NCBI RefSeq assembly: GCF_005845215.1
Contig: NZ_SPHO01000022.1
Location: 23,608 to 87,607, forward strand
Source: Clostridium sp. 1001271st1 H5
GTDB lineage: Bacteria > Bacillota > Clostridia > Lachnospirales > Lachnospiraceae
Direction: 5' to 3'
Length of the DNA: 64,000 nucleotides
The notes beneath the pieces are model-generated. The model had not been told where the DNA came from and made no database searches. It saw only the letters and a list, made by a program, of their open reading frames with translations. This document shows positions 24,389-32,943 of this stretch, piece by piece; within the stretch, counting starts at the first letter, position 1; every line of letters begins with the position of its first letter. A program made the position numbers and the translations under genes.

Positions 24389-25915
24389 TTATGAGGCTTT
24401 CTTGGTGTATGAGAGGCTTATCCATCCGGCTCCGGACTTCAATCTGCCCCATCCATTCTTTTCCTCCACAATAGTGTACTTGTTCTTCTTTCCTGTCACT
24501 TCACGGATGGCTCCTACTACACTGTATCCTGTTCCTGCACCGGAGCGGATGTTCAGTACATCACATGTGGTTGTGATGAGATACGGTGTGAATGTTGTGC
24601 CTGTGGATGCAGCTACCTTCTTGGTGTATGAGAGGCTTATCCATCCGGCTCCGGACTTCAATCTGCCCCATCCGTTCTTTTCCTCCACAATGGTGTACTT
24701 GTTCTTCTTTCCTGCCACTTCACGGATAGCTCCTACCACCTTGTTATCCGTTCCTGCACCGGAGCGGATGTTCAGCACATCACATGTGGTTGTGATGAGA
24801 TACTCCTTGAAGTCATCATCCTTCTTGGTCTCATCCGGCTTCGGACTTCCATCTCCTGCCTGACTGCTTCCGGTTTCCTTAATTGCATCCAGTATCTTCA
24901 GTATCTTTTCACCATATCCAGCTCCTGCCGCCCATCCTTTGCTCTTCGGGTTCTCCTGTATTCCAAGATACTCCACATAAGGAGCACATCCACGGGATAC
25001 AAGGTCAAAGCGTTGGTCAACACATTCCTGCTTCAGCTTCGTTGTATTGGCGTATGCCTTGAGGTGTTGTATCTGTGCCCGGATGCCAAGCTGTGGCGTT
25101 TTGAAACTGTTTCCTGTCTCTCCGTTCTGTGTCACTCCCATACCACAGAAATTATTCTGTGAGAGCTCCACAGCACTTCCGGAGAAGGTGAAGTTGCCTG
25201 TCTCAAGACAGCTCTGTGCAAATGCAATGTCACCACGGATATTCTCCGCTTCACCTTCAGACAGATACAGAGGTATCATATCAAGTACGCTCTGTGCAAC
25301 GCTGCCATTCTTTGCCTTGATGTATGCTGTCATCTGCTCCGCTGTAGCTTCAGATTTTCCGGTTATCTTGGTCATGCTGTCCTTCTGCTCTGTCCCTCCT
25401 GAAATAGCTTTCTTGAAGGCATCCCATGTGTGCTTTGTCGAATTATACACATACGGATTAGGACATATCTTTCCGGTCACATCATGGTGACGGATAACAT
25501 TGGAAGCAGGAACTCCATACTTCTGCATCAGATACTTAGTCAGTTCAATGGCAGCATTGACAGTTGCCTCTTCAAAGTACCAATCCTTGCTTTCCGCTGA
25601 CTGACTTCCTTTGTTGCGGACACACATCTCAATGCCTATAGAGTTGCTATTCCTGCACTCTGCATGTTTATAGCTGCTTGCTCCACAGTGCCATGCAATG
25701 TCCTCATCCTCAACACTCTGCCATACCTCTCCATTAAAGCCTACAAAGTAGTGTGCTGATGCTCCAAGATACTTACTTGCATAATACTTACAATTTGCCT
25801 CTGCTCCTCCAAGAGCCCCTACATAATGGATAACAATGTACTTGATACGCCCTGCGTTATCCTTATTTGTGAAATTGTACGGGGTCAGGAGCTTCTCAAT
25901 CTTTGGTGCTGCCAT
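24389..25915 (-). CDS. Bifunctional endolysin: amidase, glucosaminidase-type domain, two SH3-type repeats
   Basis: 508-residue cell-wall hydrolase for host lysis. Residues ~20-165 form an Amidase_2 domain (zinc ligand candidates H30, H143 and C151; VIRHHDVTGKICPNPYV). Residues ~185-345 look like a glucosaminidase/muramidase-type domain (GDIAFAQSCLETGNFTFSGS, NNFCGMGVTQNGE). Two nearly identical SH3-type wall-binding repeats (YLITTTCDVLNIRSGAGT at 372 and 445) follow, a 73-residue period. No signal peptide is seen, so it relies on the holin. The SH3 repeats are ~95% alike at DNA level, a recent duplication. Confidence 0.93.
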   Translation of the reverse strand: MAAPKIEKLLTPYNFTNKDNAGRIKYIVIHYVGALGGAEANCKYYASKYLGASAHYFVGFNGEVWQSVEDEDIAWHCGASSYKHAECRNSNSIGIEMCVRNKGSQSAESKDWYFEEATVNAAIELTKYLMQKYGVPASNVIRHHDVTGKICPNPYVYNSTKHTWDAFKKAISGGTEQKDSMTKITGKSEATAEQMTAYIKAKNGSVAQSVLDMIPLYLSEGEAENIRGDIAFAQSCLETGNFTFSGSAVELSQNNFCGMGVTQNGETGNSFKTPQLGIRAQIQHLKAYANTTKLKQECVDQRFDLVSRGCAPYVEYLGIQENPKSKGWAAGAGYGEKILKILDAIKETGSSQAGDGSPKPDETKKDDDFKEYLITTTCDVLNIRSGAGTDNKVVGAIREVAGKKNKYTIVEEKNGWGRLKSGAGWISLSYTKKVAASTGTTFTPYLITTTCDVLNIRSGAGTGYSVVGAIREVTGKKNKYTIVEEKNGWGRLKSGAGWISLSYTKKAS

Positions 25916-25917
25916 TT

Positions 25918-26088
25918 CTACACACTCTCCTCTCCAAAAAATCCCATGCTGTCAGGGTCTAAACTATTGCGGAACTCTTTGAGTTCCTCTTCCGTCATGT
26001 TGCTCACTTTCTCCTGAAGCTCTGCTCTCTGCTCCGGAGTTATGTCCTTGGTGTATTCACTAAGGATGTCCTTGCTCTGTTCTGCCAT
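25918..26088 (-). CDS. Small acidic hypothetical protein upstream of the endolysin
   Basis: 56 residues (MAEQSKDILSEYTKDITPEQ at the start, then QEKVSNMTEEELKEFRNSLD), all charged helix, starting ATG at 26088 with AGGAGG nearby and ending 2 bases before the endolysin start. It has the look of a small phage protein of unknown role. The reading frame is tight between neighbours, which supports it. Confidence 0.7.
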   Translation of the reverse strand: MAEQSKDILSEYTKDITPEQRAELQEKVSNMTEEELKEFRNSLDPDSMGFFGEESV

Positions 26089-26090
26089 GA

Positions 26091-26777
26091 TTAGTCCTCC
26101 TTTTCCGTGTCATCATAGTCTAATGTGATGGATGTCTTGGTCTCCACAAAGATGCTCTTCCGGATGCCCTCAATGATGGCATCAATCATCTCTTCCGGAA
26201 GAAAAGCTTTGATGAGTTCCCCGTTCTTGATACGGTAGATGTACCACAGCTCCACGTCAAAGTCCGGAACTGTTTCCCCTTCAGGAACCAATACAGAGAT
26301 GAGAGTCTCCTTGTCCTTCTCAAACTCTCCCTTCAGTTTCTTCAGGAGGAGCTTCTTCTGCTTGTCATCCGGCTTGATGCTCATTTCATCAAGGAACTCC
26401 TCAAGTGTGGTCTCAAAGGTGTAGTCACCTGTGAAGATTGCCTTCATAGCCTTCTCAAATTTGCTGTCAAATTTGTAGGTTGTCTTGGTCTCCTCTTTGA
26501 CCTTCATCTTGTATACTCCCTCACCCACAAGCTCCTTCAGCTTGTCCGGGTTCAGGATGTCAAGGCTCATGCTGTCTGTGATGGCAGCACTACCCTCATC
26601 ACCGTAAAACTTCACATACTTCACATTGTGGTCTTCCATGATAGCCAATCCTCTAGCCTGAAGCTCCGCCTTGTAGCTGTTCATCATAGCCCGGCTCTTC
26701 TTCTGTTCACGGTCAAGCCACACACATGCTCCAATGAGCTGTTCATTGGTCATGCTCTTCACTGCCTGCTGTTCCAT
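26091..26777 (-). CDS. Hypothetical phage protein, 228 residues
   Basis: Mixed helix and strand with a charged middle (EKAMKAIFTGDYTFETTLEE, KPDDKQKKLLLKKLKGEFEK). I do not recognise a family. It overlaps the AbrB-zinc gene at one base and belongs to the early/middle transcript. DNA-related function is only a guess from its neighbours. Confidence 0.72.
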   Translation of the reverse strand: MEQQAVKSMTNEQLIGACVWLDREQKKSRAMMNSYKAELQARGLAIMEDHNVKYVKFYGDEGSAAITDSMSLDILNPDKLKELVGEGVYKMKVKEETKTTYKFDSKFEKAMKAIFTGDYTFETTLEEFLDEMSIKPDDKQKKLLLKKLKGEFEKDKETLISVLVPEGETVPDFDVELWYIYRIKNGELIKAFLPEEMIDAIIEGIRKSIFVETKTSITLDYDDTEKED

Positions 26778-27028
26778 TACTGTCCTCCTCCTAACTTCTC
26801 AAATGCTTTTGTTGCACAGGCTTCACAGATACCCTTCCCATGAAACTCATGCACATCCTCTGTCGTTCCGCAAAAATTACAACGGAGCGTGTACGGTTTT
26901 ATTCTGATTTCACCCTGATGCTCTTCCACAATCATAGGGTCTTTTGGCTCAATGCCAAGTTCTCTCCTCATTGCCACCGGGATACTGATTGACCCGTGGC
27001 TTGTCATCTTCTTGTAAGCTGTACTCAT
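26777..27028 (-). CDS. AbrB-type DNA-binding domain fused to a small zinc-binding module
   Basis: 83 residues. Residues 1-45 (MTSHGSISIPVAMRRELGIE) match the AbrB/MazE/SpoVT swapped-hairpin DNA-binding motif. Residues 49-75 have CNFCG ... CEACA, a CxxC-x17-CxxC zinc-ribbon-like arrangement. This is a compact transcription regulator of a kind seen in Firmicute mobile elements. Partner toxin is absent, so it is unlikely to be an antitoxin. Confidence 0.85.
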   Translation of the reverse strand: MSTAYKKMTSHGSISIPVAMRRELGIEPKDPMIVEEHQGEIRIKPYTLRCNFCGTTEDVHEFHGKGICEACATKAFEKLGGGQ

Positions 27029-27042
27029 TTGTCTGCTCCTTT

Positions 27043-27426
27043 CTAGGCATCCAAGATGTCCTTGATATAGTTGTACTGGTCAACCAACTTGTACTCATGC
27101 TCACCCTTTTCCCTGACCTCTTCAGAGAACTCACGGAGCCTGATGGCAAGCTTCAGAACTTTGGCAGCTCCTACAGCCTCAAGTGAGGCTCTTGAGCTCA
27201 TCCCTTCTCTCTGACAAAGCATGTAGGAGATGGCATCCATGAGGTAATGCTCCCATATAAAGCAGTCACTACTTCTGCCATTCCACTCTTCCCTTGCTTC
27301 ATCAATGAACTTCTTCCGGTTCAGCTTCGGCTTATCCGGAGGAAGCACCCCTTTGTCCTGCATCCTCTTCTTGAGCTCTGCCCTTGCCTGCTTCTCCTTA
27401 TTGGTCAACCGTTTATTCTTCGCCAC
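27043..27426 (-). CDS. Hypothetical basic early phage protein
   Basis: 127 residues from a GTG at 27426, which is preferred because GGAAGGAG lies 9 bases upstream, although an ATG at 27459 also exists. N-terminal part is very basic (NKRLTNKEKQARAELKKRMQ), followed by an acidic helical part (FIWEHYLMDAISYMLCQREG). Family not recognised. Basic N-terminus suggests nucleic acid contact. Confidence 0.65.
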   Translation of the reverse strand: MAKNKRLTNKEKQARAELKKRMQDKGVLPPDKPKLNRKKFIDEAREEWNGRSSDCFIWEHYLMDAISYMLCQREGMSSRASLEAVGAAKVLKLAIRLREFSEEVREKGEHEYKLVDQYNYIKDILDA

Positions 27427-27445
27427 TATATACCACTCCTTCCTC

Positions 27446-27694
27446 TTATGAGCTGTCATCCGGGTCAAGTTTTCCTGCCCGGAGCTGTTCCTCTAGCGTT
27501 TCCATTGCAGCAAGATGGATGTCAAGCATGTTGTTCTTCACATCATCCATATCCAGTCCACGTTTCAGACCTTCCATGCCAACGAACACCTGAAGGAAGC
27601 CTGCTATCTGTGCCAACTCCTCAACACTGATGTCCTGTCCCTCAAAGTTGACCTTGTCATCCCTGACTGTCACTATTAGCTTGCAATCCCTCAT
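27446..27694 (-). CDS. Hypothetical early phage protein, 82 residues
   Basis: Short protein with a strand (DCKLIVTVRDDKVNFEGQDI) followed by helices (VEELAQIAGFLQVFVGMEGL). It overlaps the start of gemA's end by 38 bases, a normal tight early operon. Family unknown. Confidence 0.68.
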   Translation of the reverse strand: MRDCKLIVTVRDDKVNFEGQDISVEELAQIAGFLQVFVGMEGLKRGLDMDDVKNNMLDIHLAAMETLEEQLRAGKLDPDDSS

Positions 27695-28124
27695 CCTGCT
27701 CCTCCTTCTCCTTCTGCCTCTTCAACATACTCTTCAGAGCTTCAATGAGCTTTGAGCATTGCTGATAGTTCAGCCACTCAACCGCACTGACACCAAACAT
27801 CTTCTGACACATTCCATTGACCCTTGCAGGCTTGTCCCATCCAAGCTCTTGTGTGAGCTTGTATATCTTCTTCCGTTGGTTCTCTGTGACTTCACTTCCG
27901 CTGTATCGGTTCCTTCCACGCTCTGACTTCTTAGCAGAGTCCTTCATGTTACCAAGTACACGGATGACAGTCTGAAGCTCCCTTTTGTTGAGAGCCTTGA
28001 TACTGTCCTTTCCTGTATGTGCCTGAACAAGAAGATGCAGCTCCTCATCCGTGAGCTTCAGCTCCGGACTCTTGGCAATCCCCCACACCCTCTTGATACT
28101 TGGCTGTGATGTATTTCCTGCCAT
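27657..28124 (-). CDS. gemA: GemA-like regulatory protein (Mu gp16, DUF1018)
   Basis: 155 residues. The pattern IKRVWGIAKSPELKLTDEELHLL, with GKDSIKALNKRELQTVIRVL and TENQRKKIYKLTQELGWDKP, is the DUF1018 family, named for Mu GemA, which affects host gene expression and DNA supercoiling. ATG at 28124 follows GAGAGGA and is directly downstream of the preceding gene stop. Long early transcript. Confidence 0.88.
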   Translation of the reverse strand: MAGNTSQPSIKRVWGIAKSPELKLTDEELHLLVQAHTGKDSIKALNKRELQTVIRVLGNMKDSAKKSERGRNRYSGSEVTENQRKKIYKLTQELGWDKPARVNGMCQKMFGVSAVEWLNYQQCSKLIEALKSMLKRQKEKEEQDEGLQANSDSQG

Positions 28125-28125
28125 A

Positions 28126-28353
28126 CTATCCTCTCTTTCTCTTATCGTTCCCATTCTCAATGACTCCGCCTCTTGCATACTGCGTCAGGAATGTAGGTAT
28201 CTGTATATCCTTTCTAGGCTCCGGGATAGTATCTGCACACAGATTGATGTCACAGTATCCATGCTCATTGATTGCTTCATATACGCTCTTCATAATATGT
28301 TGAGCAATCTGCTCTTCCTTCTCTCCACTAAGTGCAATCTTAATCTCCTTCAT
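28126..28353 (-). CDS. Hypothetical early phage protein, 75 residues
   Basis: Begins MKEIKIALSGEKEEQIAQHI and ends in a basic tail. It sits between the MuB-like ATPase and gemA, overlapping nothing. Predicted alpha/beta; no motif recognised. Function cannot be assigned. Confidence 0.65.
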   Translation of the reverse strand: MKEIKIALSGEKEEQIAQHIMKSVYEAINEHGYCDINLCADTIPEPRKDIQIPTFLTQYARGGVIENGNDKRKRG

Positions 28354-28368
28354 AGAACTCTCTCCTTC

Positions 28369-29343
28369 CTACAACATCATCATGTTGGATGCTTCACTCA
28401 CAATCTTCATGGTTATACGGGTCTCACCCTTCTGCTTCAGGATACGGAGCACGTTGTTGAGCGTTCTGTCCAACAGACGGAAGCATCCGCTTTGTGTGTT
28501 GGTTGCCCGGCTTATCATCTCACCCATGGCAGCCTCATCCACCTCATATCCTTCAAGGTAGTCAACTACTTCATTCTTTGACAGTCCCTTCAGCTTGTAG
28601 TAGAAGTCCATCCTGTTAGCAAACCGGGCAAGATTGCCCTTCAGCTCTGTCTCAAGTCTCGGCTCTCCTGCTATGACAATGCCTACATTCGACTGGTCAA
28701 AGATACCACGGAGTATCTCCATCTTCTTCTGTGTGTACTTGTTGATGAGCTTGTCTGCCTCATCAATGATGAGTAGGAACCCTTCATTGGTATTGAAAAA
28801 CTCACGGATGCGGTTGACTCTGCTCCATATCGTTCCACCGTAACCCTTTGGGAGTCCTATACCGTTCTCAATGGCTTCCACCAAGTCCCGGCAAGCCATT
28901 GTGTCATCACACTCAATGTATGCCACCCTTGGAAGCTCTGCATATTTCTTCAGGGCGTGTGTCTTTCCCTGACCGGACTTTCCAACGATTATCCCAAGCC
29001 CCATGTACTCCTGACATGCCTGACACACACCAATGGTCTGCACAAAGTCTCTGCTCTCAAAGAACTCCACCTTCTTCTTGAGTGTGCCTGCTCCTGTAGG
29101 TACGCTGTTCTCCGGTTCCTGACCTTCAGCAACGCCTCCGGTAGCGGCAAGAAACTCTCTGACCTTCTTCTCAAGCTCTGTAGGGTCACTTGCATACTTC
29201 CCATTGAGGTACTGACTAAGTGCTGCTCTTGAGTAGTTCATCTTGAGAGCTGCCTCTGCCTTCGTCATCTTCATCTCCGCCAGTCTCTCATTCATCTGCT
29301 CTGCCAATGTCTTCTCTGTTTTGTAGGTATTCAATGCTTCCAT
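28369..29343 (-). CDS. MuB-like AAA+ ATPase, transposition target selector
   Basis: 324 residues from ATG 29343, preferred because GGAAGG lies 8 bases upstream. N-terminal helix-turn-helix (TKAEAALKMNYSRAALSQYL) is typical of MuB. Walker A GKSGQGKT at 121-128 and Walker B LLIIDEADK at 190-198 follow, then RIMSRATNTQSG-like sensor regions. MuB binds target DNA, stimulates the transposase and gives target immunity. The C-terminal MuB domain is present in length. Confidence 0.93.
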   Translation of the reverse strand: MEALNTYKTEKTLAEQMNERLAEMKMTKAEAALKMNYSRAALSQYLNGKYASDPTELEKKVREFLAATGGVAEGQEPENSVPTGAGTLKKKVEFFESRDFVQTIGVCQACQEYMGLGIIVGKSGQGKTHALKKYAELPRVAYIECDDTMACRDLVEAIENGIGLPKGYGGTIWSRVNRIREFFNTNEGFLLIIDEADKLINKYTQKKMEILRGIFDQSNVGIVIAGEPRLETELKGNLARFANRMDFYYKLKGLSKNEVVDYLEGYEVDEAAMGEMISRATNTQSGCFRLLDRTLNNVLRILKQKGETRITMKIVSEASNMMML

Positions 29344-29369
29344 GTTTACAACCTTCCTTTCCTTCAACC

Positions 29370-29486
29370 TTATTTCATATTTTCCAAGTACGCCGCCGCA
29401 ATCGAAAATGCCAACCACGCCAATTCAACCAATGCTATAACTGCCATAACCACAAGGGCAGCTCCAATCAATATCATCCTGACCAT
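29370..29486 (-). CDS. 38-residue single-pass membrane peptide between transposase and MuB genes
   Basis: ATG at 29486 has a strong AGGAGG 6 bases upstream and overlaps nothing: it begins immediately after the transposase stop (TGATATG). The peptide is MVRMILIGAALVVMAVIALV followed by ELAWLAFSIAAAYLENMK (38 residues), one hydrophobic helix with basic start. It is too short for most gene finders. Signal for translation is better than for many larger neighbours. Role unknown: it could be a membrane-acting toxin-like or phage exclusion peptide. Confidence 0.65.
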   Translation of the reverse strand: MVRMILIGAALVVMAVIALVELAWLAFSIAAAYLENMK

Positions 29487-29487
29487 A

Positions 29488-31581
29488 TCATCCTCCTATA
29501 GCTCTAAGCTTCTTGAGGGCGTTTTCTGCCTGCCTGCTCATGTATTCGCTGTCCGCTTCAGGCTCTTCTCTCTTCTCGGCTCTGAAGCCCTGCTGATAGG
29601 TTCTGTCTGTAGGTATCGTGATGACCTTTGCAGCCTTCTCCTGCTTCTTTCCACCTATCATCAGCTCAATACCACCTGTAGTCTCATTGAAGCCAACATA
29701 CTGCTCATTGAGTTCCTCAAACGGTCTCCTTGCCTCTTCAAGTCTTTCCCGGTCACGCTTCTGCTGTCTCTTCTGCATCTTCAGGTGCTCCTCAAGAGCT
29801 TTCTGTGTAACCTTCGGAGCTATCTGAAGAAGCTCCTGACAATATGCTTCACAGATACGCTTGCCCTTTTGGTCAAAGACATACAGGACAGCCATATCAT
29901 CCGGGTCATACTTGATGTCAACCTTCCGCCCGATATAGTCACAAAGCTCATCAGAGCGGTACTCATATCCCCACTTGGTAATGCCAATGTTACGGACAAG
30001 CACGTTCTCTGACTTCATCATCAGCATGGTTGCATAGCTCTTAGGCGGTGCCGCCTTGAAGTATCTGTCCTCATTCATAAAGCAGTCATAAGGCTTCTTA
30101 TAAGTCTCTCCCATCTTCTTCAGTCCGGAGTGTTCCGTGTGCATGTAGACCGTTGTGAGCCATTCATGCCACTTCTCATAGAACTCTTCCAGTGTCAGGA
30201 GTTCTCCTCTCTCAAGCATCCGCTTGATGTCCTTATCCACCTTGTCAGAGGTCTTTGAGCCTGTCAGTGTTCCGGTGTATGACTTCATCCAACGTGTGAA
30301 CTTATTGCACACGGTACGGAAGAACCTCTCAATCTGACCTTTGCTCCATGGCTCATAAGGAAGAGCCCTGTGGTCATCCTTGATGCCTATACTCTTGTAG
30401 AAGCCCATTGTCTCATTGTCAAAGTTCATGCCGCTCCGGTCATTCCTGTCTCTTCCTGTCATGGTCTTGGCTGTGTAGTCCTTACCATTGTCTATGTAGA
30501 GATACTCCGGAACTCCGCCCGGCTCTGAATATATCATTTTGAGTAGGCTCTGCTTCAGGATGTCAGAGTTGGCATCCTTGCACATCACATCTCCCATGAT
30601 GACCCTGCTCCTCATGTCTACCCATGCAGCCAAGTGTGGCTTGATGGCTATAACCTTGCCATTAGGCTGCTTGTAGCTCACCCAACAGTCAAAGGTATGC
30701 TCATCACCCATGACAATCTGCATCACCTGAAGCCCCTTGGTGTCTCTGCTTCCTTTCACCATGACCTTATTCTTGTACTCACGGGTACCACGGGATGCAA
30801 GGAACCAAGCGTTCCTCATCCCCTCATCCTCCATGAGGTAACTGATGTACCTTGTCACCGTCTGATAGGATGGTATCTTCTCCCACTTGTTGATATTGGC
30901 AATGGCTGTCAGCTTCTCATACAGCATCTCACGGGTTCCTTGGTTTCGGGCAAAGTCCTCATTGAACCATATATTCTTGATAACCTGTTTGACCTCCGGC
31001 TTGATACTTGGAAAGCATCCGGTTTCTTTTGGCTTCCGGCACAGGCAGAGAACCTTGAAGAACTCACGCCCTGCTCCGTCTTCCTTCTCAAGCTTGTCCG
31101 CCCATGCGGATGCTTCAAGGTATGCCTTGGTGTATCGGTAGAGTGTTCTCTGACCTTTTCCAAGATACTTCTGTGCAAACTCTTCAGCGTACTTTGTCCG
31201 GTCTCCTTCGTCATACTGAAGGAACTTTCTGACCACGTTCCCAAGCTCCACAGCCTTGTAGTATCTCTCCTTGTAGTTTTCAATGTACCAATCAACATCT
31301 GTATTCACATACCATGGAACTTCCGGCTTCTGCTCATCCTCTTTCTTGTCCGGAAATTCTTCCGTGAAAGATTTCAGCTTCTCCCGTTCCTTCCATGCGT
31401 TCCTTGCCTGCTTTGAAAGTGAGGAGACCGCCACAAGTACCACATCTTTTCCGCCATTCTCTGACTTCTCGGTCTTGGTCACAAAGGACTCTTGCTTCCT
31501 TAATACCCTCTTGACCATTGTGTTGTACTTAACTCTTTCCAGTTCAGCAGCTTCTCCCAATGTGACATATACTTCAGCCAA
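29488..31581 (-). CDS. Mu-type DDE transposase (MuA-like)
   Basis: 697-residue transposase. The catalytic triad is visible: D293 in IVMGDEHTFDCW, D364 in LYIDNGKDYTAKT and E418 in EPWSKGQIERFFRTVCNKFT; D-E separation of 54 is close to MuA. N-terminal HTH (EAAELERVKYNTMVKRVLRK) resembles the end-binding domains. The C-terminus is charged and ends with a helix like MuA's MuB-interaction part. It catalyses integration and replicative transposition, paired with the MuB-like ATPase. Confidence 0.96.
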   Translation of the reverse strand: MAEVYVTLGEAAELERVKYNTMVKRVLRKQESFVTKTEKSENGGKDVVLVAVSSLSKQARNAWKEREKLKSFTEEFPDKKEDEQKPEVPWYVNTDVDWYIENYKERYYKAVELGNVVRKFLQYDEGDRTKYAEEFAQKYLGKGQRTLYRYTKAYLEASAWADKLEKEDGAGREFFKVLCLCRKPKETGCFPSIKPEVKQVIKNIWFNEDFARNQGTREMLYEKLTAIANINKWEKIPSYQTVTRYISYLMEDEGMRNAWFLASRGTREYKNKVMVKGSRDTKGLQVMQIVMGDEHTFDCWVSYKQPNGKVIAIKPHLAAWVDMRSRVIMGDVMCKDANSDILKQSLLKMIYSEPGGVPEYLYIDNGKDYTAKTMTGRDRNDRSGMNFDNETMGFYKSIGIKDDHRALPYEPWSKGQIERFFRTVCNKFTRWMKSYTGTLTGSKTSDKVDKDIKRMLERGELLTLEEFYEKWHEWLTTVYMHTEHSGLKKMGETYKKPYDCFMNEDRYFKAAPPKSYATMLMMKSENVLVRNIGITKWGYEYRSDELCDYIGRKVDIKYDPDDMAVLYVFDQKGKRICEAYCQELLQIAPKVTQKALEEHLKMQKRQQKRDRERLEEARRPFEELNEQYVGFNETTGGIELMIGGKKQEKAAKVITIPTDRTYQQGFRAEKREEPEADSEYMSRQAENALKKLRAIGG

Positions 31582-31595
31582 TCAGCTCACCTCCT

Positions 31596-31799
31596 TCATG
31601 CTGCTACCTCAATATCCAGTATCCTTGATATTGCCTCAATGTATTTCTTTCCACTACGCTCACCGACTAAAATCTTATGGATGTACTGCTTATTGCATCC
31701 AAGCAAAGCAGCAAGCTCCACCTGTGTCATATTCTTGTCTATGAGCCTTTTCCTGACCTTCCGCCCAAAGGGTGTCAGTCTCGTCTGCTTTGTTGCCAT
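31596..31799 (-). CDS. Small XRE-family regulator (Ner-like place)
   Basis: 67 residues. The helix-turn-helix NMTQVELAALLGCNKQYIHK with PFGRKVRKRLIDKN before it is a compact XRE domain. Position between the early genes and the transposase resembles Ner of Mu, which turns down early transcription. It is 14 bases before the transposase start, so it is cotranscribed with it. Confidence 0.82.
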   Translation of the reverse strand: MATKQTRLTPFGRKVRKRLIDKNMTQVELAALLGCNKQYIHKILVGERSGKKYIEAISRILDIEVAA

Positions 31800-31813
31800 C
31801 TGCTCACCTCACA

Positions 31814-32035
31814 TCACAGCTTGTATACCCTCATACCGCAACCATTCAGGTCACAGGTGTATCCTTTTTCTATAAGGGTCTCAATGACTTTTGGAGCCGC
31901 CTCATACAGGATGATACCCTGACGGACTGTGCCGCCTACTGTGTATCCTATGGACATCCTGATGGGGCTTGTCTGTTCCTGAAGCTTCAGGAGTATTGAC
32001 ATCAACTCCACATCACTATCCTTGTATTTCTCCAT
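31814..32035 (-). CDS. Hypothetical early phage protein, 73 residues
   Basis: Alpha/beta protein with DSDVELMSILLKLQEQTSPI, then VGGTVRQGIILYEAAPKVIE and a CDLNGC pair of cysteines. No family recognised. Part of the leftward early operon. Confidence 0.65.
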   Translation of the reverse strand: MEKYKDSDVELMSILLKLQEQTSPIRMSIGYTVGGTVRQGIILYEAAPKVIETLIEKGYTCDLNGCGMRVYKL

Positions 32036-32057
32036 TACAGCCTACCTTTCCAACCAA

Positions 32058-32237
32058 TTACAGGCTCTTTGATATAGTCCTTGTCTTTGGTTTTCCTCCA
32101 ACCTTCTTCAGAGATACCCGGCTCACTACTTCCAATGAGTCCGGAAGGTTCTTGACCACAAGCCAATTCTCCGGCACCAATCCATGAGCCTTCATTATCT
32201 TCTTCTGTTCCCTTGTGGGAGCCTTTCCGTTCTTCAT
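32058..32237 (-). CDS. DUF6906-type small protein
   Basis: 59 residues starting MKNGKAPTREQKKIMKAHGL and continuing VPENWLVVKNLPDSLEVVSR, with a basic end. This is the typical MKNGKxPTRxQKxxIxxxGLxPENWLV pattern of DUF6906, found in many Firmicute phages. The ATG overlaps the previous stop by one base. Function is unknown. Confidence 0.82.
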   Translation of the reverse strand: MKNGKAPTREQKKIMKAHGLVPENWLVVKNLPDSLEVVSRVSLKKVGGKPKTRTISKSL

Positions 32238-32422
32238 CAGTAGCTCACCTCCGTCCCCTCTATAATTTTGTCAATTATATTGAGAGCGTTTTCCTTTCCC
32301 TCAATCTCTGCCTCAAGCTCCATCCGGTTCTCCCGGAGCTGCTCAAGCTCTGCATCCAACTTCTCTCTGTGCTCAACCAATGCTTCCATTTCATCACTTG
32401 ACAGGTTCAGCAAATGCCTCAT
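32237..32422 (-). CDS. Coiled-coil early phage protein, 61 residues
   Basis: EHREKLDAELEQLRENRMEL followed by EAEIEGKENALNIIDKII is a clean coiled coil. The ATG at 32422 has its AGGAG immediately adjacent, a poor spacing, so the true start may be slightly different. Small early-operon protein with no recognised family. Confidence 0.62.
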   Translation of the reverse strand: MRHLLNLSSDEMEALVEHREKLDAELEQLRENRMELEAEIEGKENALNIIDKIIEGTEVSY

Positions 32423-32452
32423 CTCCTCTCTATATATTTGAACATCAGGGCT

Positions 32453-32623
32453 TCAAGCTAAAACTCCGATACTGACAAGCATCCGCTTTGTCATCCTTCT
32501 ATCACGGTCATAGAACTTCTGCCCCTTAATCTCCTGATTGACATAGAATGTACCGCACAGGTACCGCTTTATCATCCAAACCTTGTCCGGGTTATACTTG
32601 TCTTGTATCCTTGTTACCTTCAT
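32453..32623 (-). CDS. Hypothetical early phage protein, 56 residues
   Basis: Starts MKVTRIQDKYNPDKVWMIKR, is basic and beta-rich. ATG at 32623 is preferred because GGAAGG lies 4-5 bases upstream; a frame start at 32656 lacks this. Family not recognised. Confidence 0.6.
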   Translation of the reverse strand: MKVTRIQDKYNPDKVWMIKRYLCGTFYVNQEIKGQKFYDRDRRMTKRMLVSIGVLA

Positions 32624-32652
32624 AAAACCTTCCTTTCCCTGATGCCACTGTC

Positions 32653-32943
32653 TCATTCTTCAACTCTTAAAGTAGGACAGGACAGCTCTTCTATCTCTTC
32701 CTGTATCCGTTGCACTTCTCTCTGTGCGTTCCGGAGGAGCTCATCAAGCTCATGGGCTTTCTTTGCTCTTGGAAGCATGTCATGGAAGATTGTCATACCA
32801 AAGCTCTTATACAGTTCAGCAACTTCATCTTTGCCGGATGTGTTCCGGATAGATGGATGCCACATGTAGACTTCTTCAATCACTTTGTACTGCTCATCCG
32901 TGACAGTTCTTTCAATTCTTTCCTCAAATTCCTGCTTCTGCAT
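32653..32943 (-). CDS. First early gene: conserved hypothetical phage protein
   Basis: 96 residues (RTVTDEQYKVIEEVYMWHPS, IRNTSGKDEVAELYKSFGMT, then a coiled-coil C-terminus). The pattern EQYxxIExVYxWHPSI recurs in hypothetical proteins of Lachnospiraceae prophages. It is the first gene from the early promoter. Its role is not known. Confidence 0.72.
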   Translation of the reverse strand: MQKQEFEERIERTVTDEQYKVIEEVYMWHPSIRNTSGKDEVAELYKSFGMTIFHDMLPRAKKAHELDELLRNAQREVQRIQEEIEELSCPTLRVEE

